A stretch of DNA of 64,000 bases from CAVPHV01 sp963704825 (GTDB taxonomy: Bacteria > Actinomycetota > Acidimicrobiia > Spongiisociales > UBA5794): contig CAVPHV010000009.1 of the NCBI GenBank assembly GCA_963704825.1, forward strand, positions 50,998 to 114,997, read 5' to 3'. Position 1 is the stretch's first letter. Every line of letters starts with the position of its first letter. The position numbers were made by a program, and so were the translations under genes. Positions 16,585-26,078 of the stretch are shown piece by piece. The notes under the pieces are model-generated. The model made no database searches. It saw nothing but the letters and a program-made list of their open reading frames with translations, and was not told the DNA's origin.

Positions 16585-17985
16585 CTACTCGCGCGCCACC
16601 AGGTTGCCGACACCGACCCGCTCCATGTCTCCCCATTCCTGGCGCTTGCGGTTGCCGAACATCGAGCGAACCCGCCACCACACCGTGCGCTGCCTCCAGC
16701 CGAAGTTCTCGGTGAAGGCCAGCCCGATCAGGCGGGCGGCTTCCGTTGGGCTGTTGAAGTAGCCGTACACCTCGTCGAGGTAGAGCGCCAGCAGCGAGTT
16801 GATGGCGCCGACCAAGAATGCAATGCCGATCAATGGGAGGGCGACCGCAACGTTGAGCACTCCGAGGAGGAAGGCGATGGGGAGCACGAACCACCCGGCG
16901 AACTCGACTATCGGGGCCAGGTACTCGATGAAGAACTGCGCCGGCCAGCCAACCATACCGACGGTCCCGTAGCGCGGACGAAGCAGCAAGCCGCGGAAGT
17001 CACGCACCGCCCGCAACAGACCGCGGTGCCAACGAATCCGTTGGGTTCGCAGCACCGAGGTGGTGCTCGGCACCTCCGTCCAGGCGACACAATCCGGCGC
17101 GTAGGTGATGCGATAGGGCAGCTTGTTGCGCCGCATGTGGCGATGGATCCGCATGGTGAGGTCGAGGTCTTCGCCGAGATGCCCGGGAACCATCCCGCCG
17201 ACTTCCGCCAGGGTCTCGCGGCGGAAGATGCCGAAGGCTCCGGAGATAAGAGTGAGCGCATTGATCCGAGACCAAGCCGGGCGGGAGGCAACAAAGGAAC
17301 GCAGGTACTCGAGCAACTGGACCCGCTCGATCATCTTCTCCGGCACCTTGGCCTCGACGACGCGGCCAAATGCAATCTTGCACCCGTTCGCCGGCCGCAC
17401 GTTGCCACCGACCGCGACCGTGCGCACCCGGTCTTCCACCACATGGCGCATCGCCCGCAGCACGCAGTACTCGTCCATCACGACGTCGGCGTCGGTGAGC
17501 AGCACATACGGGTATTGGGCCACGTTCGTGCCGGCGTTGAGGGCGTCGGCCTTGCCACCGTTGACCTTGTCGACCACGACGAGCGGAATGGGCAGCAGCG
17601 ACTCGTAGATCGCGGTGATCGGTTCGGTCGCGATGTCGTCGCGAAACGGCATCGTCACCTCGACCATCCGGAAGGCCTCGATGAGACGGCCCAGGGTCTC
17701 GTCTGTGGAGCCATCGTTGACCACCACGATCTCGATCTTGGGGTACTTGAGCATCTGCATCGAGCGGATCGACTCGGTGATCCCAACTTCCTCGTTGTGA
17801 GCGGGCACGATGATCGAGACCGGGGGAACCGCATCGGATGAGAGCAGGTCCTCGATGCGGCGGAAGCGCGCGACATAGCGATCGTGGCGCAACGCAAAGC
17901 CGGACCCGATGCCGAGTCCGAGAATCGAGAACTCGATGGCCACGGCATACGCCAGGATGAGAATGGACAGGACGTTCAAGATCAT
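16585..17985 (-). CDS. Processive family-2 glycosyltransferase (IcaA/PgaC-like)
   Basis: A 466-aa membrane glycosyltransferase. One N-terminal helix (residues ~1-28) precedes a GT-A domain with VSIIVPAHNEE (~56-66), VVNDGSTDET (~87-96), LLTDADVV (DxD, ~160) and the acceptor/processivity motifs GEDLDLTMR (~273) and QRIRWHRG (QxxRW, ~315). Three or four C-terminal helices follow. This layout fits polysaccharide synthases such as poly-GlcNAc synthase. No PilZ domain is present. Its ATG overlaps the stop of the HEAT-repeat gene by 4 nt. A basic tail follows the last helix. Confidence 0.87.
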   Translation of the reverse strand: MILNVLSILILAYAVAIEFSILGLGIGSGFALRHDRYVARFRRIEDLLSSDAVPPVSIIVPAHNEEVGITESIRSMQMLKYPKIEIVVVNDGSTDETLGRLIEAFRMVEVTMPFRDDIATEPITAIYESLLPIPLVVVDKVNGGKADALNAGTNVAQYPYVLLTDADVVMDEYCVLRAMRHVVEDRVRTVAVGGNVRPANGCKIAFGRVVEAKVPEKMIERVQLLEYLRSFVASRPAWSRINALTLISGAFGIFRRETLAEVGGMVPGHLGEDLDLTMRIHRHMRRNKLPYRITYAPDCVAWTEVPSTTSVLRTQRIRWHRGLLRAVRDFRGLLLRPRYGTVGMVGWPAQFFIEYLAPIVEFAGWFVLPIAFLLGVLNVAVALPLIGIAFLVGAINSLLALYLDEVYGYFNSPTEAARLIGLAFTENFGWRQRTVWWRVRSMFGNRKRQEWGDMERVGVGNLVARE

Positions 17986-19145
17986 CCGGCCTGCTCCGAC
18001 GTCTCGGGTGGCCCGGGCTCGAGCACGGCGTTGAGAATCCTGCGGTCGAGTTCGGTGCCGCTCCCTGCTTCGATGCGCCGATAGGCGTCCCGAACGGTTC
18101 CTCTTAGGCCAAGCTGGTGCAGCGCCGCATCGCGCGCGTAGGGGTCGTCGTCGCGCAGGGCCTCGATCAGGCGGGCTTCACCACCCAAATGGTTTGCCAG
18201 AGCCTTGGCACTGTCCTGACGGACCCACCATGCCGGGTCGCGCAGCGCAACACCAAGCGGCTCGATGGCCCTCGGATCGGAGAACACTCCCAGCGAATCC
18301 GCCGCCCTGGCCCGCACCCGCCAGTCGGGATCCTCGAGTGCCCGGAGGAGGGCAGGGACGCTGGCCGGGGTACCGGCTGCGCCCAAGGCCGAGGCGGCGC
18401 CGATCCGCAGCAGTTGCTCGTCGACCTCCAGCATGGCGACAAGAGCGGGCTCGGCGCCGAGGTCGCCGATCAGGTCGAGGACTCGGATGATGTCGCGCAA
18501 CAGTTCTGCATCGCGCCGCTCGTCGAACTGGCTGAGGAGGAGATACTGCGACAGCGCCGGAACCGCGCCAGGGCCGTAGCCGACCAGCACGTCGGCCAGA
18601 CGATCCGCCACCCAATGTTCCTCATGCTCCATCCGATCGAGGATCGTTCCCACGGACTCGGGATTCCCGATCCGGGCAAGACCGCGAGCCGCGTGGAGGC
18701 GGACCTCAACGACGTCGTCGTCGAGACAACCAAGGAATAGGTCCTCGAGCGACTCGTCGGCGATCTCCACGAGATAGCCCAGGGCCTCGAGCCGCTTGCG
18801 AAGCCGTCGTGAGCCTCGGAGGTCTTCGGCGAGTTGGGCACGGAGGTCGAGCCGCTCGATGAGCCGCTCGAGCGTGGCGCGCTCGTCTCCGGTGACGATG
18901 GTCAGGAAGTCAAAAAGCACCTCGAGGAAGACCGGATCATCCCCCCATCCGGTCAGCGACGACATCGGCAGGGAGTTGCGCGCCACCAGTTCTCCGAGCG
19001 CCCCGATGTAGTGGGCCCGCCGCACGCCGATCGCCCGGATCCGGCGGCGGTGCACCAGCTTGACAGTGAACAAGATGATCGCCAGCACCACGGCAACGAT
19101 CGCCAGAACGATCATCGCCATCACCAGGGTCGACGGGCTCAGCAT
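17982..19145 (-). CDS. Membrane-anchored HEAT-repeat protein
   Basis: A 387-aa protein whose frame opens further upstream; the ATG at 19145 gives a natural N-terminus with one membrane helix (VMAMIVLAIVAVVLAIILF, ~8-27) and a basic stop-transfer stretch (HRRRIR). The remaining cytoplasmic part consists of HEAT/PBS-lyase-like repeats, for example DDVVEVRLHAARGLARIG, EQLLRIGAASALGAAG, DPDWRVRARAADSLGVF and DPAWWVRQDSAKALANH. Such repeats are protein-binding scaffolds. It is coupled (ATGA) to the glycosyltransferase gene and follows a receiver-domain gene, so it may couple signalling to polysaccharide synthesis. Confidence 0.83.
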   Translation of the reverse strand: MLSPSTLVMAMIVLAIVAVVLAIILFTVKLVHRRRIRAIGVRRAHYIGALGELVARNSLPMSSLTGWGDDPVFLEVLFDFLTIVTGDERATLERLIERLDLRAQLAEDLRGSRRLRKRLEALGYLVEIADESLEDLFLGCLDDDVVEVRLHAARGLARIGNPESVGTILDRMEHEEHWVADRLADVLVGYGPGAVPALSQYLLLSQFDERRDAELLRDIIRVLDLIGDLGAEPALVAMLEVDEQLLRIGAASALGAAGTPASVPALLRALEDPDWRVRARAADSLGVFSDPRAIEPLGVALRDPAWWVRQDSAKALANHLGGEARLIEALRDDDPYARDAALHQLGLRGTVRDAYRRIEAGSGTELDRRILNAVLEPGPPETSEQAG

Positions 19146-19170
19146 GACTTTGCGGTCGGGGGGTTCACGA

Positions 19171-19578
19171 TCACCCCGCAACTCGAGGTGCGGCAAGATG
19201 CATTCGCACCCGCACCAGCAGTTCCTTGAGGTTGAACGGCTTGCGAATGAAGTCGACGGCTCCCAGTTCGAGCAACTGGATGACGAGGTCGTCGTCGTCC
19301 ATCCCCGACAGGACCACGGTTGGGAACGAGACCCCGGCCTCACCCCACCGCTGCAGAACCTCCGTGCCGAGCATGCTGGGCATCATGTGGTCGAGCAGTG
19401 CAAGGTCGAAGTCGTTGGAGATCCCCGTCTCGAACGCGGCGAAGCCATCGCTCTCCACCGTCACGCGGTAGCCGGCCGACTCGAGGGCGCGACTCACGAG
19501 CAACGTGACCGTGGCCGCGTCATCAGCAACGAGAATCCACGGCGCTTGTGCCATGCCAAGTGTTATCGAACCGTTCAA
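19171..19578 (-). CDS. Stand-alone response-regulator receiver protein
   Basis: A 135-aa CheY-like receiver without an output domain. The acidic pair is in VADDAA (~18-19), the phospho-acceptor Asp in ALLDHMMPS (~63), the conserved Ser in VVLSGMD (~91) and the Lys in IRKPF (~113). Two starts compete: the TTG at 19578 has AGGAGAG at good spacing, whereas the ATG at 19554 has none; the TTG is used here. It is the first gene of the operon with the HEAT-repeat protein and the glycosyltransferase. No partner histidine kinase is seen nearby. Confidence 0.83.
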   Translation of the reverse strand: MNGSITLGMAQAPWILVADDAATVTLLVSRALESAGYRVTVESDGFAAFETGISNDFDLALLDHMMPSMLGTEVLQRWGEAGVSFPTVVLSGMDDDDLVIQLLELGAVDFIRKPFNLKELLVRVRMHLAAPRVAG

Positions 19579-19663
19579 CCACTCTCCTGAGCCTTCTCGG
19601 TTCGGGAACCAGTGCGGGTTGCCCGAGCGTCACAGCCGCGACGACTGAAGCGTGGGAGGAACA

Positions 19664-21097
19664 GTGATTCACGCAGCGAAGCGTTGGCAATGGGTTCCGG
19701 CAGTGGTGGTCGCTCTGGCGGTGGTCGCAGCCGCCTGCGGAAGCAGCGGCGACTCCGATACCGCCGCAACGACCACGACCGCGGCCGCGGCCTCCGATGC
19801 GGAAATGGCGGACTCTGCCGTCGAGCGTGCTCCCACGACCCCGGCACCAAGCCCTCTCGAAGCCGGCGACGAACTCGGGGACGGCGGTATTGCCATCGAC
19901 CCCGGCCAGATCATTGCGCTGAACCGCGACATCATCTACACCGCTGACCTGGTGGTCGCCGTCACCGACGTCGCCGCCGCCGGAGCCGAGGCGAGCCGTG
20001 TCGTCGCCTCCGTCGGGGGCTTCCTCTTTGGTCAGCAGACCACGGGAGCACCCGGGCCCCGCAGTGTCCTCATCTTCAAGGTGCCGCCGGAGGACTTCCA
20101 GGAAACCCTGGCGCTGCTCGGCAATATCGGCGACGTCCGTACCCAGACCGTCACCGCCGACGACGTCACCGAGCGAGTCGTCGACCTCGAGAGCAGGATC
20201 AAGACCTCCGAGGCGAGCGTCGAACGCCTCCAGGCGTTGCTCGCCGAAGCGACCGACATCAAGACCATCGCCAACGTCGAGGGTCAGCTGCTCCAGCGTG
20301 AAACCGATCTCGAGACGTTGCGCGGCCAGCTGCGCACCATTGAGGACCGGGTCGCCCTGGCAACGGTCACTCTCACCCTCACCGAGGCCCTTGCCAACCC
20401 GCAGATCGGCCTGAAGGTCACCGCGTATCCGGGTAGGGACGACGCCGGGTCGTCATGCCCCGGCCAGAACGGCCTTTCCGTCGAGAAGGGCGAGACGGCC
20501 ACCATGTGCTTCAAGGTGACCAATTCGGGCGACACCCCGCTCACCGACTTTTCCCTCACCGATACCGTCCTCGACATCGAGCTCGGCGATCTGATCGTGG
20601 TCGTTGGCAACCCCGCAGGAACCCTCCAGCCCGGCCAGTCGTTCACCCTGGCGTTCGAGGTCGAGGTCGACCAGGACGTGCGTACCCGCACCCGGGTGGA
20701 GGCCACCCCGGTCAATCAAGATGGTGAACCGATCGAGGGCCGCACCGTCGCCGCCACCACCCAGGCCGGTATTCAGGCAGTCGAGCCGGGAGGGCTCCCG
20801 GGATTCTCGGACGGCCTGGCGGCGGCGTGGGACATGCTGTTGTGGCTCGGCGGCGTGATCGTCTTGTTCGCCGGCCTGCTGCTGCCATTCATCTGGGTTC
20901 CGATTGTGGTGTGGCTTATTTGGAGGTGGCGTCGGAAGCGAAAGGACGGCGAGCCATCTGAGGAAGGCGGCGCCGAAGCCACGGCCGAACCGGCCGCCGA
21001 CCAGGTCACCGCTGAAGCCGTGCCCGAGACGGTAACCGCAGCCACCGAGCCGGTGACCGAAGATGCGCAGGCGGCCGACGCAACCGAGCCCGAGTAG
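19664..21097 (+). CDS. DUF4349 lipoprotein with C-terminal membrane helix
   Basis: A 477-aa protein from a GTG at 19664, which has GGGAGGA just upstream; an earlier in-frame GTG at 19652 lacks one. It has a lipoprotein signal (VAAACGSSG), then a Thr/Ala-rich linker. A DUF4349 core follows (residues ~85-240), with a coiled-coil segment (RVVDLESRIKTSEASVERLQ and on to about 200). A CARDB-like beta domain (FKVTNSGDTPLTDF), one or two C-terminal helices (~395-430; LLWLGGVIVLFAGLLLP) and an acidic cytoplasmic tail complete it. DUF4349 proteins are envelope proteins of unknown role. It is divergent from the receiver operon. Confidence 0.82.
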   Translation: MIHAAKRWQWVPAVVVALAVVAAACGSSGDSDTAATTTTAAAASDAEMADSAVERAPTTPAPSPLEAGDELGDGGIAIDPGQIIALNRDIIYTADLVVAVTDVAAAGAEASRVVASVGGFLFGQQTTGAPGPRSVLIFKVPPEDFQETLALLGNIGDVRTQTVTADDVTERVVDLESRIKTSEASVERLQALLAEATDIKTIANVEGQLLQRETDLETLRGQLRTIEDRVALATVTLTLTEALANPQIGLKVTAYPGRDDAGSSCPGQNGLSVEKGETATMCFKVTNSGDTPLTDFSLTDTVLDIELGDLIVVVGNPAGTLQPGQSFTLAFEVEVDQDVRTRTRVEATPVNQDGEPIEGRTVAATTQAGIQAVEPGGLPGFSDGLAAAWDMLLWLGGVIVLFAGLLLPFIWVPIVVWLIWRWRRKRKDGEPSEEGGAEATAEPAADQVTAEAVPETVTAATEPVTEDAQAADATEPE

Positions 21098-21100
21098 GCG

Positions 21101-21979
21101 TTACTCGGCGGAGGGCCCGCTCGGCTCGCCGTCGTCGCCAAACGGGTCGAGCCCCGGCGGTTGCTGCTGGAGGTAGCGCTCGATCTCCGTGGCGAGGTCC
21201 TCCCCGGAGGGAGCGTCCTCGACGGCGAGCCGTTCAAGACGCTCGACGACGGCTTGGGCTTCCGGTTGCTCGGCGACCAGCTCATCAAGCCGTCTCCGCT
21301 GTGACGCGGCATCGTCGAGCAGCGTCCCGTAGGGAAGGGTGATGCCGAGATGGGCCAGCACCCGTTCGACGAGCGCGACCGTGGCTGGGACGTAGGCGGC
21401 GCCGACGTAGTGGGGAACTCTCGCCCAGAACCCACGGGTGGGGATGCCACGCTGGGCGACATACCACTCGACGGCTGAGGTGGCAGATGCCGGGGCATGC
21501 AACGTGCCCTCTGGGTGATCGGAGTCGTCTTCGAGGAGCTCGGGTTGAGAAGCCGTCTCGATGATCGACGTGAGATGGGTGTGGGGCGTCGCCCACGGGA
21601 TGCCCCCGAGCGAGACGTGCTCGGCGACACCAAGTTCGATGGCGAGATCGGCGATCTCACTACCGAGTCGCTGCCAGCGCCAATTCGGCTCCACCCCCGA
21701 CAGCACCAGCAGGTCCCGGCCCTCGGCGGCGCGGTGCCTGATCGTCAGCTCGGGCCAGTCGATGGATGACAGAACACCACCCTCGAACTCGGCGGTTGGC
21801 CGGGCGGCCCGATAGTCGTAGAGCTCATCTGGGTCGAACCGGGCGATCACCTCTCCGTCGCCAGCCAGGTGTTCGGCGGCCCCGGTCGCGGCCGAACCGG
21901 CGTTGACCCAACCGTCGAAAGCAGCGATCAAGACAGGATCGGTCAGCTCCTCGGGTTCGCTCAGCTCATACAGATGCAT
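21101..21979 (-). CDS. PAC2-family protein (proteasome assembly chaperone-like)
   Basis: A 292-aa soluble protein of the PAC2 family found in actinobacteria and archaea. Typical segments are LIAAFDGWVNAGSAATGA near the N-terminus, FDPDELYDYRAARP (~48-61), LLVLSGVEPNWRW (~86-98), and a C-terminal helical tail after LDELVAEQPE. The longer open frame upstream overlaps the divergent acyltransferase and is ignored: the ATG at 21979 has TACGCT six nt upstream. Related actinobacterial proteins have been proposed to be 20S-assembly chaperone relatives, but no proteasome genes are in this window. Confidence 0.85.
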   Translation of the reverse strand: MHLYELSEPEELTDPVLIAAFDGWVNAGSAATGAAEHLAGDGEVIARFDPDELYDYRAARPTAEFEGGVLSSIDWPELTIRHRAAEGRDLLVLSGVEPNWRWQRLGSEIADLAIELGVAEHVSLGGIPWATPHTHLTSIIETASQPELLEDDSDHPEGTLHAPASATSAVEWYVAQRGIPTRGFWARVPHYVGAAYVPATVALVERVLAHLGITLPYGTLLDDAASQRRRLDELVAEQPEAQAVVERLERLAVEDAPSGEDLATEIERYLQQQPPGLDPFGDDGEPSGPSAE

Positions 21980-21985
21980 ACGGCA

Positions 21986-21991
21986 AGCGTA
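21986..21991 (-). promoter_or_regulatory. -10 hexamer of a leaderless promoter (PAC2 gene)
   Basis: TACGCT on the minus strand, six nt before the ATG at 21979, with no Shine-Dalgarno. Confidence 0.5.
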
Positions 21992-22075
21992 GGGGCCTTG
22001 ACCGGTCGCCGCCGATCTCCCGTCGTCGCGGGCGCTTCTGGGGGTACCACCCGCACAATCTAGGGGAGGGCCCCC

Positions 22076-23497
22076 ATGGTGATCACCGGCAAAGTCGATA
22101 CGTTGCCGGATATGAAGACCTACTGGTCCACCACAGCACACCTGGCCACAGCGACACCCGGACATCGCAACCGGATCGTCGACTTCTGGCGAGCCGTCGC
22201 CATCATCGTGGTCGTGTTCGGCCACTGGCTGGCGGCCTCGATCTGGCTCCAGCCCGATGGGGAGATCGCATTGCTCAACTCGCTCGAATGGGTCCCTTAT
22301 GCCGGATGGGTCACCTGGGTCGTCCAGGTGATGCCGATCTTCTTCCTGGCCGGTGGGTATGCCAATGCCAAGAGCCTGACTGGTATGGGCGACGGCAACG
22401 CGGTGCGTCGCGACTGGATCACGACCCGGGTGCGACGCCTGTTCACCCCGGTTGTGCCTCTGCTGCTGGTGTGGGTGGCGTTGATCCTGGTGTTGCGGCC
22501 GTTCCTGCCGTCCGAGGTCGTGTTTGCGGGTGCGATGGCGGCGACGGTGCCGCTGTGGTTCCTTGCCGTCTACCTGGTCCTCATCGCCGCCGCCCCGATG
22601 ACGTTCGCGTGGTGGCGCCGATCCGGTGTGCGCAGCATCGTCGGTCTGGCCGCGGCCGCCGTCGCCATAGATCTGGCCCGCTTCGCCCTCGGCGTTCCCG
22701 GAATCGGATGGATCAACTTCATCTTCGTGTGGGCCGCGGTGCACCAGATCGGCTACTGGTGGGCAGGACGCGACTCCGGCGTACAGATCCGACCGGCTTT
22801 CGGATGGTCACTGGCCGCCGGCGCCCTGACTCTGTTGATCGGACTCACCTGGATCGGCTGGTACCCGGTCGCGATGATCGGCGTCCCCGGCGCCGGACTC
22901 ACCAACATGGCACCCCCGACCGCAGCTCTCCTGGTCCTCGGCGCCATCCAGGCGGGGATGATCTGGGGCACCCAGCCGGCGGTGGGTCGGCTCATGGCTC
23001 ACCCCCGAGCCTGGCACGGAGTCGTTGCCGTCTCCGGCGTGATGATGACGGTCTACCTGTGGCACCTCTCCGCCATGTCACTGGTCGCCGCCGCCGGACT
23101 CAACACGTTCAACGGAGTCCTCTTCTCGATCGAGCCCGGCACCGCCCAATGGTGGCTCACCCGGCCGTTGTGGCTGCTGGTACTCACCACCGCCACCGGC
23201 GCCCTGGTCGCCATCTTCGCCCGCTTCGAATGGCGGATCAGCACCGCGCCCCCGCCACGGCACCGCCGCGCCGTATTCGTCGGAGTCCTGCTCTGCGCCG
23301 GTTCAGCCGCAGCCGTCGCCGCATGGGGCATCATCAACCCCGACGCCGTAATTCACTGGAGCATCCCGGTCGGCGCCATCGCTGGAGCCGCCATCATCGG
23401 CGCCATCCTCAGGAAGACTCAGCCCCGCCGGCAGTCTCCGGCGGCACTCAGCGAACGACCCGCAAGCGGTGATCGCGGTACCCGTCTGCCAGCTTGA
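22076..23497 (+). CDS. Membrane acyltransferase (acyltransferase-3 family)
   Basis: A 473-aa integral membrane protein with ten or more helices. The N-terminal signature RIVDFWRAVAIIVVVFGHW (~33-51) contains the conserved Arg and His of the acyltransferase-3 family (OafA-like), which O-acylates sugars or glycans at the membrane. PIFFLAGGY (~87-95) is another typical segment. GGGGAGGG lies just upstream of the ATG at 22076. The 3' end overlaps the convergent GGDEF/EAL gene by 50 nt, so the two transcripts are antisense there. Substrate unknown. Confidence 0.85.
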   Translation: MVITGKVDTLPDMKTYWSTTAHLATATPGHRNRIVDFWRAVAIIVVVFGHWLAASIWLQPDGEIALLNSLEWVPYAGWVTWVVQVMPIFFLAGGYANAKSLTGMGDGNAVRRDWITTRVRRLFTPVVPLLLVWVALILVLRPFLPSEVVFAGAMAATVPLWFLAVYLVLIAAAPMTFAWWRRSGVRSIVGLAAAAVAIDLARFALGVPGIGWINFIFVWAAVHQIGYWWAGRDSGVQIRPAFGWSLAAGALTLLIGLTWIGWYPVAMIGVPGAGLTNMAPPTAALLVLGAIQAGMIWGTQPAVGRLMAHPRAWHGVVAVSGVMMTVYLWHLSAMSLVAAAGLNTFNGVLFSIEPGTAQWWLTRPLWLLVLTTATGALVAIFARFEWRISTAPPPRHRRAVFVGVLLCAGSAAAVAAWGIINPDAVIHWSIPVGAIAGAAIIGAILRKTQPRRQSPAALSERPASGDRGTRLPA

Positions 23498-26078
23498 CGA
23501 AATCGAAAACCTTCTGGTTGTCAATCTGTCGCTGCAGCAACGCACTGGCCTGCTTCGGACGCAAGGGACGGGCGAAGTAGAAGCCCTGCCCCAGTGTGCA
23601 ACCCAACGCCCGTACCCGTTCGAGCTGCTCCTTGGTCTCGATACCCTCGACAATCGTCTCGAGCCCGAGAGCGTTGCCGAGCCCGACAATGGTCGAGACG
23701 AACGGTGAAGCGCTGTCCTCATCCTCGAGGCCCTCAACAAAGAGCCGATCGATCTTGAGGACGTCGACGGGCAGCCGATGAAGCGACGCCAGCGACGAGT
23801 AGCCCGTGCCAAAATCGTCGATGGCAAGCCGAACTCCCAGACTGCGCAATTCGTCGAGCCGCTCGGGAGGGGTGCGCATCATGGCCGTCTCGGTGATCTC
23901 GAGGACCAGCAGGGCCGGGTTGGTCTGTGACGCTTCGAGCGCTCTGGCGACCTCGGCGACGATCTCGGGATCCTCGAGCTGCTTGGCCGACAGGTTGACC
24001 GTGACCTCAAAGTCATCAGTGTTCGGGCCCAGCATGTCCTGCCAGATCCGCAGCCGGCCCAGCGCCTCCCACAGCACCCACTTGCCGATCTCGTGGATGA
24101 TCCCGGTCTCCTCTGCAAAGGGGATGAAGGCGTCCGGGCCGAGCCATCCCTTGCGGGTGTGCTCCCAGCGGACCAGCGCCTCAAAACCCCGGACGGCCCC
24201 GGTGTCGAGGTCCACGAGAGGCTGATACAGCAGGCGCAACTCTTGTTTCGCCACGGCAGCTTCGAGATCTGCCTGCAATTGGATCTGAGCGATCACCTCG
24301 GCGTGCATGCTCTGCTCGAACAATCGGAAGGTGCCCTTGCCGTTGCGCTTCACGGCATACATGGCGGAGTCGGCGTCGTGGAGCACCTTGCCCGCGGAGT
24401 CACCGTGCCGGCCGAGCGCAATCCCGATACTGACCTTGGCCATGACCTCGCGGCCCGAGAGCAGAATCGGTGCGGCAAAGCCGTCGAGGATTCGTCGGGC
24501 GACCCTGATCGCGTCCTGAACGTCCTCAACACCCTCGATCAGCACGCCAAACTCGTCGCCACCCAGACGGGCGATCGTATCCTCGGGGCGACATTGGCGG
24601 CGAAGCCGTTCGCTCACCTCACACAACATCTCGTCGCCGGCGGCGTGTCCCAACGAGTCGTTCACGTTCTTGAAGTCGTCGAGATCGAGAAACAGCACCG
24701 CCAGCTGGCTGCGGTTGCGTCGGGTCAACTGCATGGCGTGAGAAACCCGTTCGGAGAAGAGCGTGCGATTCGCCAGTCCGGTGAGGCCGTCGTGCAGCGC
24801 TTGGTGGCGCAACTCCTCTTTGAGGGCCGTCAATTCCGCCAGAGAATCTTCGAGCCGTCCGTTCTCGACGGCAACTCCTACTTGATCGGCCAGGGTAGAG
24901 AGCAGCTCGATATCGGCGGGGCCGAACTCGCCGCCGTCGCCGACGTGGTTGGCGACGACCAGCATGCCCGAACGTCTCTCGCCCAGGGAGATCGGGGCAA
25001 CCATCGCCACATCGATCGGCAACCGGCGCTCTCCGGCGAATGAAGCCAACGAGCCCAATCGGTCGACAACGAAGGGCTGCTGTCCTGCGTTGACTCGGTC
25101 CCACACCACTCGCCAACGACCCAGGTCGACACGATCCATGGCAGATTGGTAGTCGCCCGGACCGACGATGGTGCGATACGCGTCGGCGTCCGGCCCAAGC
25201 AACAGCACGATCTCGCAAAACTCAGCATCGAACATCTCGCGGGCGTGGGAAGCGGCAACGGTCAACGAGGTCTCGATTTGCGGGGCGGCATGAATATCGC
25301 GGGTGGCCTCATAGAGCGCCTTCAGCCGGGAACGCTCCTGACGAGAAGCGGCGTAGGCCCGATAGACGCCGAACAGAACGATACCGGGAATGATGGCGAA
25401 CACGGCGGTCCGCGGGGCGTCGAACAGGGCCCGGGCGACGAGCATCCCCAGCGCCGCGTTGAGCGCGGTCACGATCGATCCGAACCCGAACGACTCGAAC
25501 AGCTCACGCAGCGGCAGTTTGACGCCGGTGGACCGGACGACCAGGTAGTCCGTTGCATATCGAAGGATCAATGCTGCTTGGGTGGCTGCGATGGCGATGA
25601 GCCACCCGGCAGGCCCGAGGGGGTCGGACGCGGGAGCGGCCCCGGCAAACACCGCAAGGGCGGCTGCCGCCAGCATCATGCGTTGAGCGACAAGGAAGAT
25701 CAGCATCGAAATGGGCTGGCGACGGTGGCTCCAGGCGAGTGCAACCGCAGCAACCCCCGCTGCGGCGATGAGCTCGAGTGGTGCCAACGTATAGAGACCG
25801 ATCACGAGCGGCGCCGCCGTCATCGACAGCGACTGCACGTCCCGGCCAAACCGGAGATTGACCACCAGCCATTCGGCGGCGTAGAAGGCCACGGCCAGCG
25901 CCCACCATGGCAAGGGAGGTTGCAGCAGTGAGTCGACGTCCATCAGCCACCAACCCACCAGGGCAGTGACGCCGAGACAGAGGAGCGCGAGGAGCCATGC
26001 AGTTCCAGGGCCCGTCCGAGGAACCCGGCCGCGACGGAGCGCTCTCGCTGAGCCTGCTGTAAATCCTGGTACGGCCAC
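23448..26078 (-). CDS. Membrane GAF-GGDEF-EAL c-di-GMP enzyme
   Basis: An 876-aa protein from a GTG with AAGGAG upstream. Residues ~25-235 contain six to eight membrane helices (MASE-like sensor). A GAF-type domain follows (~250-405). The diguanylate cyclase domain has an intact active site, RLGGDEFGVL (~515-525). The phosphodiesterase domain starts with GFEALVRWEH (intact EAL, ~615) and keeps DDFGTGYSSL (~735) and the late Glu in VEGIET. Both activities could therefore work, and direction may be set by the sensor. No PilZ effector is seen in the window, although the glycosyltransferase 7 kb away is a plausible type of target. Confidence 0.92.
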   Translation of the reverse strand: MAVPGFTAGSARALRRGRVPRTGPGTAWLLALLCLGVTALVGWWLMDVDSLLQPPLPWWALAVAFYAAEWLVVNLRFGRDVQSLSMTAAPLVIGLYTLAPLELIAAAGVAAVALAWSHRRQPISMLIFLVAQRMMLAAAALAVFAGAAPASDPLGPAGWLIAIAATQAALILRYATDYLVVRSTGVKLPLRELFESFGFGSIVTALNAALGMLVARALFDAPRTAVFAIIPGIVLFGVYRAYAASRQERSRLKALYEATRDIHAAPQIETSLTVAASHAREMFDAEFCEIVLLLGPDADAYRTIVGPGDYQSAMDRVDLGRWRVVWDRVNAGQQPFVVDRLGSLASFAGERRLPIDVAMVAPISLGERRSGMLVVANHVGDGGEFGPADIELLSTLADQVGVAVENGRLEDSLAELTALKEELRHQALHDGLTGLANRTLFSERVSHAMQLTRRNRSQLAVLFLDLDDFKNVNDSLGHAAGDEMLCEVSERLRRQCRPEDTIARLGGDEFGVLIEGVEDVQDAIRVARRILDGFAAPILLSGREVMAKVSIGIALGRHGDSAGKVLHDADSAMYAVKRNGKGTFRLFEQSMHAEVIAQIQLQADLEAAVAKQELRLLYQPLVDLDTGAVRGFEALVRWEHTRKGWLGPDAFIPFAEETGIIHEIGKWVLWEALGRLRIWQDMLGPNTDDFEVTVNLSAKQLEDPEIVAEVARALEASQTNPALLVLEITETAMMRTPPERLDELRSLGVRLAIDDFGTGYSSLASLHRLPVDVLKIDRLFVEGLEDEDSASPFVSTIVGLGNALGLETIVEGIETKEQLERVRALGCTLGQGFYFARPLRPKQASALLQRQIDNQKVFDFVKLADGYRDHRLRVVR

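Noticed and set aside
22288..23472. 394-aa second plus frame inside the acyltransferase gene
   Set aside because: Arg-rich out-of-frame translation; the first frame carries the membrane helices and motif.
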